From Desulfuromonadaceae bacterium (GTDB taxonomy: Bacteria > Desulfobacterota > Desulfuromonadia > Desulfuromonadales > JAHYIW01), in contig JAHYIW010000003.1 in assembly GCA_019429445.1 (NCBI GenBank), forward strand, positions 1 to 64,000: a DNA stretch of 64,000 nucleotides, read 5' to 3'. A program made the position numbers and the translations under genes. Shown one piece after another: positions 20,201 through 26,571 of this stretch. Numbering within the stretch: position 1 is the stretch's first letter; every line of letters starts with the position of its first letter. The notes beneath the pieces are model-generated. The model saw nothing but the letters and a program-made list of their open reading frames with translations, made no database searches and had not been told where the DNA came from.

Positions 20201-20383
20201 GAGGATGGCAAAGAAGATCCCCAGCAACCGTCGCCGTAAATAAGGATCATTCGTAAGCAATCGATTATCGGCGGTTTTGTGCAACACTGCGGCCCGAAAG
20301 AAGCCGCGTTTCCCCAACTCCCACAAAGCTCGTCGGGCATCGCTTTGTCTGACAAAATAGGCGATCAGAACGCCATCGCTCAC
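11213..20383 (-). CDS. Cyclic beta-1,2-glucan synthase (NdvB/ChvB type)
   Basis: 3056 residues, slightly longer than rhizobial NdvB/Cgs (about 2830-2870). Order of parts: a ~50-residue cytoplasmic segment and two membrane spans (about 50-110); further spans near 575-640; a GT84 glucosyltransferase core with LDSDTQLPHG (~775), SHDLLEGAHARVG (~889) and HRWIRGDWQ (~928); spans at 960-1120. Then comes a glycoamylase-like domain (~1380-1680, PWGISESAY near 1603), two GT36/carbohydrate-binding modules, and a GH94 phosphorylase-like domain with TGDWNDGMN near 2740. Such enzymes initiate on themselves, elongate, trim and cyclise beta-1,2-glucan, which goes to the periplasm in osmoadaptation. The start is well supported by GAGGAG. 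No transporter (NdvA) is adjacent. A beta-1,3 or other linkage cannot be excluded. Confidence 0.88.
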   Translation of the reverse strand: MSDGVLIAYFVRQSDARRALWELGKRGFFRAAVLHKTADNRLLTNDPYLRRRLLGIFFAILGFSAVGAVLTYFFPTPPDWLPQFMQNHLVPIGGGAVTGLLVGLLILRREHYGVTPQLLVKYSGSLFHDETALVLQAPVAMMGDPVTLLREKSTTSPTIFVLHPPRERRRERRDVTPPVSGSLIEKRGRSNVYQSRGGPQQQRYALLKKLKRARSWVQKICSALTEASRLGQGATPVAEWIIDNEYLIVRTIRDVLLNLPKSFYRQLPRLASDPERVGMPYIYSLAKKLVAAVELRLTKENILAHLAENQLERTLSIAELWAFPQMLRVALIESIQGLAVRAQTDLCESQEAAFWANRLIVSNRSDVNQLFTALADLAMAHPQPSPYFGAQLVDLLYDETTVLVSLQGWLERTYGSSLNDLIQQEQHRQASDQLAIGNAFTSLRQLVQLDWRTVFEASSRVEQILKRDPAGIYAGMDFETRDRYRQAVEEFANRSRKTEEAIAKAAVDIAQGARKEGLDNPLLEHVGAYLIGAQRQAFVRQTGCREYLRCRLVSWVRRYHTPLYFGTTGGLVTLLIGFLCYFIPPGTPAWWTLAILLSALFLTSQLAIEVVNYLATRVLPPDALAKLDFFETGIPDRFRTLVVVPTLLINEQVIKSEIEKLEIRFMANRHDNLLFSLFTDFTDAAQQHIPEDDALIALARAGIEELNQRHGPRFLLFHRQRSWCSTEKKYIGWERKRGKLEQLNRLLVERRDDLARELIYVGEAAQLTRIRFVITLDSDTQLPHGSARRMIETLAHPLNQPRFAADGSITSGYTLIQPRVTPSLPSSSYSLFSRLFCDAVGVDPYTRVVSDIYQDLTGEGSYHGKGIYDVRAFGQILDDLFPEGLILSHDLLEGAHARVGLASDIELYDEFPPDYLGYVSRMHRWIRGDWQIAAWILPCVPRHDGRWGKNPLSLFNRWKVFDNLRRSLLPVMNLVLLVAVWLLDRQLATMTMALLGVMLFFSPLTQLLNVLTRLSGWQHFSFSALRHTLVRICIEIALMPHQAVVSLGAILRVWYRLLISHHGLLEWTSSQAVKSNTRRRWRLIISLGGASLLGGALARLIMSYQPESLSPAAPWLLLWAVAPFCGWLVTLPPRPARRQTALPDKDRLFLRRITRRTWRYFDDFVNVGTFWLPPDNYQVSHQDQLAMRTSPTNIGLWLLSAQGAHDCGYLTPVQVIDRLSATIDTLSRLERYQGHLLNWYDINTLKPLEPRYVSAVDSGNFLAALWTLDQGLEELFRKPLLTGRVLSGLRDTAGILREVAGQSKLGATALVQLDDLVRKLRARPAAGGVSIPLLRRCTEELDKLLRGINTQTSDDGEAFYWGNALAGQLEAWQTLIDSCLGWYEPLKTFAADLPNQKVAQPGAWSSDALSACTQTIPSLAEIADDRVAAITLLRSWGDSATTEHPVLVARGRQILSSFDLARTAATAIMDKGEALRRAVQEISAAINMAFLFDCERKLFSIGYNVSAGVLDNSFYDLLASEARLGSYVAVARGDVPMEHWFAMGRSHAVVGGRKTLLSWSGTMFEYLMPQLLQKSYDNSLIDRAVRRAVEIQIRYGRHQGVPWGISESAYGDLDFNKTYQYMAFGVPHLGLKRILKNQLVVAPYASLLAVGLRPHETVINLRRLKTMGLLSTHGYFESVDFSRDSERGGVRGVIIRAYMAHHQGMGFLALINFLHHNPFPERFHADPRVRAFEPLLQEKIPVVPPLKLIATRESTPLFVSAGESTPAAASFSTPHTYIPKTRLLSNGKFNLMLTNTGGGYSQWQGQELTRWRSDRTCDCWGSFCYIHDPANDLLWSAAYHPVGSEGEEYLTDFALDGVVYRRLDHGIRSEMEVIVSPEDDVEIRRITLFNRSDERRQLSLTSYMELALAAHSADRQHPAFSKLFIHTEALPDRHTLLAQRRQRGPDDATLYVAHRVTVEGADGAFNYETDRHRFIGRGNTLAAPRGATRKLGNSAGFVLDPIFSLRHDITLEPSQRTQVSFILAVAESRDAVLALTEKYGEVYQVNRALEFAWRSTQIGLRLLHIQADEARWFQHLANHMIFPNQLLSAPGEQIRENHKGQSGLWPYGISGDLPILLVTIGETRDLNLIRQLLQAHSYWRTQGFVADLVILNEEVGSYDQPLRERLINLIQAYSPTTGRDRFGGVFLRSADEIPADDQRLLKAVASVMLVAARGPLAQQLGVPRKAADPPALLETRPGTIDPPRALPLLELVHSNGFGGFTAGGREYVIDLGRSVITPAPWVNVIANRNFGTMVSESGGGFTWFGNSQRNRLTPWANDPVSDPPGEVLYLRDDVSGEFWTPTIAPIREDGPYRVRHGAGYTLFEHHSHGLAQELLVFVPTTGSNADAGDPLKLQQLYVRNDSPRRRKISLTYYVELTLGEHAEASRLQTITYHDRRTSALFAFNRYHPDYSERVTFVALDPQPDSWCGDRVEFIGRNRTLAAPEALERETLNNRTGERLDPCAALQVAIELEPGEERTLSTMLGQAGSQDEARWLIKTYSKENAFVDALAATGAWWENLLGGITVSTPEPAADLLINRWLLYQSLSCRIWGRSALYQSGGAFGFRDQLQDVTAFLAVRPELAREQIKLAASRQFPEGDVQHWWHPPGGAGIRSRISDDLLWLPLVTAHYVRVTGDVELLREEVPFLNAPLLEDGQHEAFTVPEMMIEPASIFEHCRRALEKGFTSGPNGLPLIGTGDWNDGMNLVGAEGRGESVWLGWFLVDVLQGMTELAVQLDRSELVADYRQRRVDLIARIEAVGWDGEWYLRGTFDDGSPLGSARCSEAQIDSLPQSWAWLTGAADPARATQALDAAWDHLVRVDESLVQLFDPPFEHADPSPGYIKGYPPGVRENGGQYTHAALWFAMALARKGDGERAVQMLNMLSPVELAADPEKVARYCVEPYVVAADVYRLPGRVGRGGWSWYTGSAAWMYRAWVEEILGLKVRGTYFVIEPVIPSSWPGFTLSYRCGEALYTVTVENPDRVGSGVTQVTLNGEILADQRIPLSRDEGEYAVMVRMG

Positions 20384-20599
20384 AATTAGCTCCTCTCGCT
20401 AAATAAACTGTTCAGGGGGTGACAAGATTTTAAAAAGACAAAGACGCAGTGACCCCGATTTTTTGCGGCGCAATTAAAACTTAATACTAGTTCATTTTCA
20501 TTGAGATGCAACGTGCAGAAGGGTGGCAAAGGGTGAGTAGATAAAGGTTGTGGATGGGCCGGTTGGTGCCAAAGAACGCCGTCCTCGTTACTCAACCTG

Positions 20600-21247
20600 T
20601 CAAGTCGTGGCGGTGAACTGCACGAGTTTGTCGTGCAATTGGGACAACGTGCCATCATTGACAATCGTCGCATCCCACCCCGCAAAAGCGTCAAGGGCGG
20701 TCTCACTGCTGTGCTTGTTGGCACCGTCGCAACCAGGCCGCTCAATCTTGACGATGAGTCCGCCCAGGGCCTTGATCGTCGCCAGCTCATTGGCGAAACG
20801 CACATCGTCGATCAACAGATGCGTCCGGTCGAGATCGTAGCTGGCAACGTTGGCTTTCCAGGCCTTGGTCCAATAATCGGGATCCTGCGCCCGACGATAC
20901 TCCGTCCCCCACCATTGCAGCAATCGGCGAACCGTCAACGCGGTACGTTCCGGTCGACCCTGAACGGCTTGAATGTCCTGGTGCTCGGCAATGAAGTGGT
21001 CCCACTGCTCACAAACCGCACGCGCCCGCTGGCTGTCAACAGTAAAAACCCGCACTTTGTCTTGCTGACAACCATAAACCAGGGGAACAAATTCGTCGCC
21101 CCCGACTGAGCGTAAAAATCGTTCCACTTCGTCGCGCAGCACCATCGCCATCGGGACGATCAGCACCTCCTGGGTGAGGCTTTCGGCCAGGAAGTTCGCT
21201 GCTGTCGTTTTTCCCGCCGCCGCTTTTCCGGCAAAACCGATAATCAT
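20600..21247 (-). CDS. Phage-type deoxynucleoside monophosphate kinase
   Basis: 215 residues from ATG 21247 (MIIGFAGKAAAGKTTAAN), with AAGGGA upstream. The P-loop GKAAAGKTT is at residues 7-15. LLQWWGTEYRRAQDPDYW and LIDDVRFANEL match the T4 gp1-like dNMP kinase family rather than ordinary adenylate or dephospho-CoA kinases. The expected reaction is phosphoryl transfer from ATP to a dNMP. No phage structural or lysis genes lie nearby, so it is an isolated, domesticated-looking copy. Other P-loop kinase roles are possible. Confidence 0.7.
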   Translation of the reverse strand: MIIGFAGKAAAGKTTAANFLAESLTQEVLIVPMAMVLRDEVERFLRSVGGDEFVPLVYGCQQDKVRVFTVDSQRARAVCEQWDHFIAEHQDIQAVQGRPERTALTVRRLLQWWGTEYRRAQDPDYWTKAWKANVASYDLDRTHLLIDDVRFANELATIKALGGLIVKIERPGCDGANKHSSETALDAFAGWDATIVNDGTLSQLHDKLVQFTATT

Positions 21248-21643
21248 TTTTTCATCCCTTAAAACATTCAAATTCAAACCAGATGCTCTCGCAAAAAAGC
21301 ATGGGATGGCTCAGCAAAAATTTCGTCATCCAAGACCTGGTGGTTTTTCAGGGGCGAAGACCTACATCAGGTAGGTCGAGGTCCTAAAAAATCAGCGTAA
21401 CGCAGTCGGGCGGACTTTTTGCGACGCCATCAAACCAAACACCTCGCCAGCAGTGTACTTGATTCGGCGCTGGCGTTCAATCAATGAAACCGGCAAGAAG
21501 GGCATTGTTTCAAAATAGTCGTCCCCGAACACGTGCCTGCAGCATAAATGTTCCTCTCTCGCGCAGAAAAATAATCTATCCCGTGGTATAATCGAACCGA
21601 ACGCGCTCGTAACACCATTTAAATTACACCAAGGAGAAGGACG
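21248..21643. other. Gap between dNMP kinase and small Cys-rich gene
   Basis: Contains the divergent control region. A perfect inverted repeat GACCTAC-ATCAG-GTAGGTC is at 21359-21377. The extended -10 box of the plus-strand gene is at 21584-21592. A 99-codon minus-strand ORF here (21392-21691) has no ribosome site and overlaps the plus-strand gene; I do not call it. Confidence 0.5.
21584..21592 (+). promoter_or_regulatory. Extended -10 promoter
   Basis: TG-G-TATAAT with no good -35 box, as usual for extended -10 promoters. Predicted start near 21599, giving a 45-base leader to the small gene at 21644. Confidence 0.5.
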
Positions 21644-21823
21644 ATGACCGAATACAGTTGCAACAATCCTGAGCAACATTGTGATCTGCATGCGTGCCAG
21701 TTAACGGCCAGCATCCGCGCTCCCGAGATTGACAAAATGTTTGAAAACCCGCGTTTCGCCTGCACGAACTGCGGGGTCAAGGTTCACGATGCAGCAAACG
21801 TTTGCCAGCCAAAAGAACTCTGA
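21644..21823 (+). CDS. Small cysteine-containing protein, possible zinc ribbon
   Basis: 59 residues from ATG 21644, preceded by a textbook AAGGAGAAGG. The protein has eight-residue-spaced Cys near the N-terminus (C6, C13, C18) and FACTNCGVKVHDAANVC at the C-terminus, where the CxxC plus a later Cys/His set could bind a metal. It has its own extended -10 promoter and a strong terminator right after, so it is a single-gene unit. I do not recognise a named family. Signals on both sides make it very likely real despite its size. Confidence 0.75.
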   Translation: MTEYSCNNPEQHCDLHACQLTASIRAPEIDKMFENPRFACTNCGVKVHDAANVCQPKEL

Positions 21824-21843
21824 GGTGCATCCACAAGTCGTTC

Positions 21844-21880
21844 CCGGGGCGGGGAATTTCCCCGCCCCGGCATTTTTTTC
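21844..21880 (+). terminator. Strong intrinsic terminator
   Basis: CCGGGGCGGGG (21844-21854) pairs with CCCCGCCCCGG (21860-21870), followed by CATTTTTTTC. Confidence 0.9.
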
Positions 21881-21940
21881 ACTGTGCGCTATAATGAAAA
21901 TGAAATTCACAACAGTTATTGACAGCAAGGAGCATAGAGC

Positions 21941-22024
21941 ATGACAAAACATCTTTTATACGCTGCGTTGCTGGTGCTGTTAACAACGCCCCCGCAGCTT
22001 GCGCTGCGGGGGCGTTGTTATTGA
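21941..22024 (+). CDS. 27-residue peptide, signal-peptide-like; gene remnant or microprotein
   Basis: ATG 21941 follows AGCAAGGAGC. The peptide MTKHLLYAALLVLLTTPPQLA resembles a secretion signal with a possible cleavage site, but the frame then runs straight into the 21981-22020 hairpin and stops. Either the mature part has been deleted, or this is a tiny membrane peptide. Translation signals are good; function unknown. Confidence 0.35.
   Translation: MTKHLLYAALLVLLTTPPQLALRGRCY
21981..22020. terminator. 18-bp perfect hairpin between convergent genes
   Basis: TAACAACGCCCCCGCAGC pairs with GCTGCGGGGGCGTTGTTA around TTGC. It sits between the plus-strand peptide and the end of gabD, so it could stop transcription from both sides. 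No long T-run is present. Confidence 0.65.
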
Positions 22025-22041
22025 AGATCCGGCGACGGTGG

Positions 22042-23508
22042 TCAGCTATCGATCCCTGCCATGCACAGGTATTTGATTTCCAGGTAATCGTCGACACCAT
22101 ATTTTGAACCTTCGCGGCCATTTCCCGATTCCTTGACCCCCCCGAAAGGGGCCACCGGATTTGACACCAGCCCGGTATTGATCCCGACCATTCCGTATTC
22201 CAGCGCCTCTCCGACCCGCCAGGCCCGGGCGAGGTCGCGTGTGTAAAAATAGGCGGCCAGTCCAAATTCGGTGTCGTTGGCCATCTGGAGCGCCTCTGCT
22301 TCGCTGGTGAAGCGGAAGAGCGGGGCCAACGGACCAAAGGTTTCCTCACGGGCGACCAGCATCTGCGCGGTCGCTCCGGTCAATACCGTCGGTTCAAAAA
22401 AAGTCCCACCGCTGGCATGGCGTTTGCCTCCGTAAATGACCTTCCCCCCCTTGGTGAGTGCATCGGCAATATGTTCCTCAACTTTTTCCAGCGCCGCCAT
22501 GTTGATCAGCGGGCCTTGCTGGGTGTCCCCTTGCAGACCGTCACCGACGCGCAGCGTGGCAACGGCGACCGCCAACTTTGCAGCAAACTGATCATAAACA
22601 CCGTCCTGAACCAGAAACCGGTTGGTGCAGACGCAGGTCTGGCCGGTATTGCGATACTTGGAAATCATCGCCCCTTCGACCGCGGCATCTAGATCAGCAT
22701 CATCGAAGACAATAAAGGGCGCGTTGCCACCCAGTTCCATCGAGACCTTCTTCATCGTTCCGGCGCACTGCATCATCAGCTCTTTGCCCACCTCCGTAGA
22801 ACCGGTGAAGGTCAGCTTGCGGACCAGCGGATTGGCCGTCATCTCGCCACCAATCGCCCCCGAAGCGCCGGTCACGACATTGAAAACACCTGCCGGAATT
22901 CCGGCACGCGCGCCAAGTTCGGCCATCGCCAGCGCTGAATAAGGGGTCGCCGTTGCCGGCTTGGCAACCATCGGACAGCCGACCGCCAGTGCCGGAGCTA
23001 CCTTGCGCGCCAACATGGCGGTGGGGAAATTCCAGGGGGTGATCGCGGCGCACACGCCGATCGGTTCCTTGATCACCACCAGCCGCTGGCTACTGAGGGT
23101 TGGAGGGATCACGTCACCGTAAATCCGCTTCCCTTCTTCGGCGAACCATTCGATAAAAGAGGCACCGTAAGCAATCTCGCCGCGCGCTTCGGCCAACGGT
23201 TTGCCCTGCTCGGCGGTCATGATAATGGCCAGATCTTCCTGATGTTCAAGGAGCAGGTCGCGCCATTGACGCAGAATGGCACTGCGCTCTGCAGCAGGCC
23301 TGCGGCGCCACGCTGACCAGGCACGGTTGGCTGCGGCGATCGCCCGGCGCGTCTCCACCGCCCCCATTTTGGGGATAGTCCCCAACCTGTCGCCGGTAGC
23401 CGGGTTGGTGACCGCAATCGTTTCACCGCTGTCAGCGTCCAGCCATTCACCATCAATGTAGCACTGCTGCCGCAGCAGTGTCGCGTCGCGTAATTTTTCC
23501 TTCAACAT
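22042..23508 (-). CDS. gabD: Succinate-semialdehyde dehydrogenase (aldehyde dehydrogenase family)
   Basis: 488 residues, normal for the family. Visible features: the [20 protein letters not shown] nucleotide-binding segment, FTGSTEVGK, the catalytic glutamate in [18 protein letters not shown], and the catalytic cysteine in [15 protein letters not shown]. The doublet CVC and overall wording are GabD-like. It oxidises succinate semialdehyde to succinate with NAD(P)+ in the cytoplasm. It is divergent from the TRAP transporter at 23775, sharing a 266-bp control region, so the imported carboxylate may feed this step. Substrate call is good but not certain among ALDHs. Confidence 0.82.
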   Translation of the reverse strand: MLKEKLRDATLLRQQCYIDGEWLDADSGETIAVTNPATGDRLGTIPKMGAVETRRAIAAANRAWSAWRRRPAAERSAILRQWRDLLLEHQEDLAIIMTAEQGKPLAEARGEIAYGASFIEWFAEEGKRIYGDVIPPTLSSQRLVVIKEPIGVCAAITPWNFPTAMLARKVAPALAVGCPMVAKPATATPYSALAMAELGARAGIPAGVFNVVTGASGAIGGEMTANPLVRKLTFTGSTEVGKELMMQCAGTMKKVSMELGGNAPFIVFDDADLDAAVEGAMISKYRNTGQTCVCTNRFLVQDGVYDQFAAKLAVAVATLRVGDGLQGDTQQGPLINMAALEKVEEHIADALTKGGKVIYGGKRHASGGTFFEPTVLTGATAQMLVAREETFGPLAPLFRFTSEAEALQMANDTEFGLAAYFYTRDLARAWRVGEALEYGMVGINTGLVSNPVAPFGGVKESGNGREGSKYGVDDYLEIKYLCMAGIDS

Positions 23509-23699
23509 CTTCTCCCCCTTTGTGTCGTCGCTACGATCAGTTTCGGTATTCAGATAGGAAGATCATCTGCTCACGATGAATACTAATCGATTGCCATCCC
23601 ATCTTCAATCGGTTTTCGTTTCTCTCCCGCGACCCGATTAATACTCCGCACCGTTTTTCCCTGCACGGATCTGACGCGGAATTAACTTTTGCAAATTTT

Positions 23700-23728
23700 T
23701 TGCATTTGAACTATTTTCCGGTTATGAT
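23700..23728 (+). promoter_or_regulatory. Promoter of TRAP transporter operon
   Basis: TTGCAT (23700-23705), 17-base spacer, TATGAT (23723-23728). The first binding-protein gene starts 47 bases later with AAAAGGAG. Confidence 0.6.
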
Positions 23729-23774
23729 TTGTCCTCTTTTGTGTGCTAACTGAACCTGAAAAAAGGAGTTTTTC

Positions 23775-24809
23775 ATGCCATACGTCCGTGCGCTCATGCT
23801 GCTGCTTACCCTGCTCCCCGTCCTGGCCTCGATCACTTTCGCGGCCGACCCGATGGCCAACTGGAAACCGAAATTTGACCCCAGCGGCGCCGAGTTTACC
23901 TACATCCTGTCGTGTGTCGGACACCCGGCGATAGAAGGGGTCGGCGTCGGCTACCGCATTCGTGACAAGGTCTGGGAAAAAAGTAACGGACGTCTCTATG
24001 TTGATTTTCGCCCCTTGTCACAACTCGGCGGAGAAAAGGATGTGATCAACAAGTTGCAACTCGGGGCCATTCAGGGGATGATGAGCTCGTCGGTTGCCGC
24101 CGCGAACATTGCCGACGCCCTCGGAGTTGTAAATTTACCGTACATTGTCGACACCTTCGAAAAACTCGATCGCTTCCGCAAAACACCGGAACTCTGGCAA
24201 CCATTTCGTGATGCGGCGCTGAAAAAAAACATCCTGGTCAGCGATATCACCGGCTACGGTTCCTACGGTTGGGCCACCACCGCCCCGGTACGTTCCCTGG
24301 CGGAAGCCAAAGAGATCAATTTCCGCATCGCCCAGGCACCGGTCAATATCGATTTTTACAAGGCGTGGGGATTGAAATTCACGGTCATGCCGTGGCCCGA
24401 TGTACCCCAGGCGCTGCAAACCGGTGTCATTACCGGTCTTGACCACACCCCGATCGTCTGCAACATCAGCGGCAAATTCAACGTCGCCAAAAATTACACC
24501 GAACTTGAATATGCGCAGGGACTTTATATTCACCTGATCAATACCCGCTGGTTGAAAAAACTGCCGACCGATTTACAACACATCCTGCTCGACACCATTA
24601 GCGCGGAAAGTGCTGTGTCCCGCGATCTTACTCGCCGCCAGCAAGCGGCGGAAATTGAGGCCGCCAAAGCCCATCAGGTCAACTTTTTCACCCTGTCACA
24701 GAGGGACAAAGAGCAGCTGATCAAGCTCGCCCGGCCGGTCTATGACAAATGGGGGGAAAAGATCGGGAGCGAATATCTGTCCCAGGTGCGTGCCGCTCTC
24801 GGCTCGTGA
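23775..24809 (+). CDS. TRAP transporter substrate-binding protein (DctP family), copy 1
   Basis: 344 residues. The first ~24 are a signal peptide ending in TFAAD. The body has the DctP-type core: LGGEKDVINKLQLGAIQGM, SSSVAAAN, NFRIAQAPVNIDFYKAWGLKFTV (arginine of the carboxylate-binding site), MPWPDVPQALQTGVITGLDHT. It binds a small carboxylate in the periplasm and delivers it to the DctQM permease two genes on. It is closely similar along its whole length to the next gene, so this is a tandem duplication. Ligand unknown; divergent gabD hints at a C4 compound. Confidence 0.85.
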   Translation: MPYVRALMLLLTLLPVLASITFAADPMANWKPKFDPSGAEFTYILSCVGHPAIEGVGVGYRIRDKVWEKSNGRLYVDFRPLSQLGGEKDVINKLQLGAIQGMMSSSVAAANIADALGVVNLPYIVDTFEKLDRFRKTPELWQPFRDAALKKNILVSDITGYGSYGWATTAPVRSLAEAKEINFRIAQAPVNIDFYKAWGLKFTVMPWPDVPQALQTGVITGLDHTPIVCNISGKFNVAKNYTELEYAQGLYIHLINTRWLKKLPTDLQHILLDTISAESAVSRDLTRRQQAAEIEAAKAHQVNFFTLSQRDKEQLIKLARPVYDKWGEKIGSEYLSQVRAALGS

Positions 24810-24923
24810 GCACCCTTCCCGGCAGCACAACCAAGAAAAACATTTGAAATAAAACAGCGTTTGTACTAACATGGGAGGACTTATGGTACTTAATTCATCA
24901 ACCCCCATGAAGGAGATGTTAAC

Positions 24924-25973
24924 ATGCGCAAAATTTCGATGTACGTGCTGGTTGTATTGGTTGGACTTACCACCGTTTGCAGTTCGGCCATAGCGGCTGA
25001 AGAGAAGAAAGACCCGCTGGCCAGCTGGAAAGCGGATTTTGACCCGAGCGGGGCGCAATATACCTATATTTTGTCGAATATTTCCCATCCGGTGATCGAT
25101 GGGGTCGGCGTCGGGTATCGCATCCGTGACCGCGTCTGGAAAGAATCGAACGGGCGACTGTATGTCGATTTTCGCCCCCTGGCGCAACTTGGTGGCGAGA
25201 AAGATGTTATCAACAAGCTGAAGCTCGGCGCCATCCATGGCATGCTGAGCTCTTCGGTCGCTGCCGCCAACGTTGCTGACCGGCTGGGCATCGTCAACCT
25301 GCCGTATGTCATCGATACCTTTGATAAACTTGACAAATTCCGCAATACCCCGGAACTTTGGCAACCGTTTGCCGACAGCGCGCTCTCCGCTGGCATCATG
25401 ACCGTCGATGTCACCGGCTACGGGCCGTACGGCTGGGGCACCACGGCTCCGGTAAAAACCCTTGCGGATGCCCGTTCGATCAATTTCCGCATTGCCCAGG
25501 CTCCAGTGAATATCGATTTTTACAAAGCATGGGGGCTGAAATTTACCGTCATGCCATGGCCTGACGTACCGCAGGCGCTGCAAACCGGCGTCATTACCGG
25601 ACTTGATCATACCGCGATCGTTTGTAACATCACCAAAAAATTCACCATCGCCAAAAACTTCACCGAGCTGAACTATGCGCAGGGGCTGTTTCTCCACCTG
25701 ATGAGCAAAAGATGGTTCGACAAGCTGCCGCAAGATCTGCAAGAAATCCTGATGACTGCGATCAAGGTGGAAAGTGCCGACACCCGCGCCCGCACCCGCA
25801 AGCAGTACGAGGATCAGGTTGCCAAAGCCAGACAAGACGGCGTGGCATTTTTCACCCTTCCCGCAGCCGAACTGCAACAGTTGATCGAACTGACGAAACC
25901 GGTTTACGCCACCTGGGGAGAAAAGGTCGGGATGGATTACTTCAACCAGGTTCGCTCTGCACTAAAAAACTGA
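24924..25973 (+). CDS. TRAP transporter substrate-binding protein (DctP family), copy 2
   Basis: 349 residues, starting after AAGGAG. Signal peptide about 1-26 (ending SSAIAA). Nearly every motif of copy 1 is repeated, including NFRIAQAPVNIDFYKAWGLKFTVMPWPDVPQ, with differences mainly near the C-terminus and in the 120-160 region. Two periplasmic receptors with one permease may broaden ligand range or differ in affinity. There is a 114-bp gap from copy 1 with no clear terminator, so co-transcription is likely. Confidence 0.85.
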   Translation: MRKISMYVLVVLVGLTTVCSSAIAAEEKKDPLASWKADFDPSGAQYTYILSNISHPVIDGVGVGYRIRDRVWKESNGRLYVDFRPLAQLGGEKDVINKLKLGAIHGMLSSSVAAANVADRLGIVNLPYVIDTFDKLDKFRNTPELWQPFADSALSAGIMTVDVTGYGPYGWGTTAPVKTLADARSINFRIAQAPVNIDFYKAWGLKFTVMPWPDVPQALQTGVITGLDHTAIVCNITKKFTIAKNFTELNYAQGLFLHLMSKRWFDKLPQDLQEILMTAIKVESADTRARTRKQYEDQVAKARQDGVAFFTLPAAELQQLIELTKPVYATWGEKVGMDYFNQVRSALKN

Positions 25974-26030
25974 TTAACCCGGTTGCTAAATCGAGGAGAA
26001 ACTGCTAGAAACAAACGGTCGGGAGCAATG

Positions 26031-26564
26031 ATGCTTGCCGGCCGTTTGCAGGTCCTGGATATGCTTAAAAAAATATTTCGCGTTATCGACAGAACCCTGA
26101 CTTTCGTCGAAGACTGGACGCTGCTGGTCGCCGTTCTGGCCGCGCTCTTTTCGGCCCTGGCTAATGTCGCCTTGCGCAAACTGACCAACGACGTCAATCT
26201 TTTCTGGTCAGACGAGGTGGTGCGCAAGGTTATCTACTTCAGTACCTATATTGGCTGCGTGGCGGCGATCCGCTCCCGTTCCCTGATCCGCATCGATGCC
26301 CTCCCTCAGCTGCTGCCGTTTTTAAAAAAGCCGTTGACCCTGTTCAGCCACCTGGCGGTCATGGTTTTCGCCGCGATGATGGTCAAGCTGGGGACCACCA
26401 TGACCATGACCGTCTATCAGGATGAATACGCCCGCACCGCCACGCTGCAAATTCCCGAATGGTACTTCTATCTGGTTCTGCCGGTCATGGGGGGGATGAT
26501 GTTTTTGCGGACGCTGATCGTCGCCGTGGAAGACTGGCGCGGCAGCGCGCCGGAAACGAAATGA
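26031..26564 (+). CDS. TRAP transporter small permease (DctQ family)
   Basis: 177 residues from ATG 26031, after GGGAG. Other in-frame starts are 25983, 26028 and 26061; the last removes a short hydrophilic lead. Four membrane segments are visible, with the family-typical WSDEVVRKVIYFSTYIGCVAAIRSRSLIRID in the second loop. It forms the inner-membrane complex with DctM, using the sodium or proton gradient. It ends 7 bases before dctM. Confidence 0.85.
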   Translation: MLAGRLQVLDMLKKIFRVIDRTLTFVEDWTLLVAVLAALFSALANVALRKLTNDVNLFWSDEVVRKVIYFSTYIGCVAAIRSRSLIRIDALPQLLPFLKKPLTLFSHLAVMVFAAMMVKLGTTMTMTVYQDEYARTATLQIPEWYFYLVLPVMGGMMFLRTLIVAVEDWRGSAPETK

Positions 26565-26571
26565 GGGGCTG

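Noticed and set aside
20386-20805. 139-codon minus-strand ORF between glucan synthase and dNMP kinase
   Set aside because: Overlaps the 3' end of the kinase in another frame, and the rest lies in the glucan synthase control region.
20600-21250. Prophage around the phage-type kinase
   Set aside because: No capsid, tail, lysis or integrase genes on either side.
21392-21691. 99-codon minus-strand ORF near the small Cys-rich gene
   Set aside because: No ribosome site, overlaps the plus-strand gene and its promoter, and composition is not protein-like in the first half.
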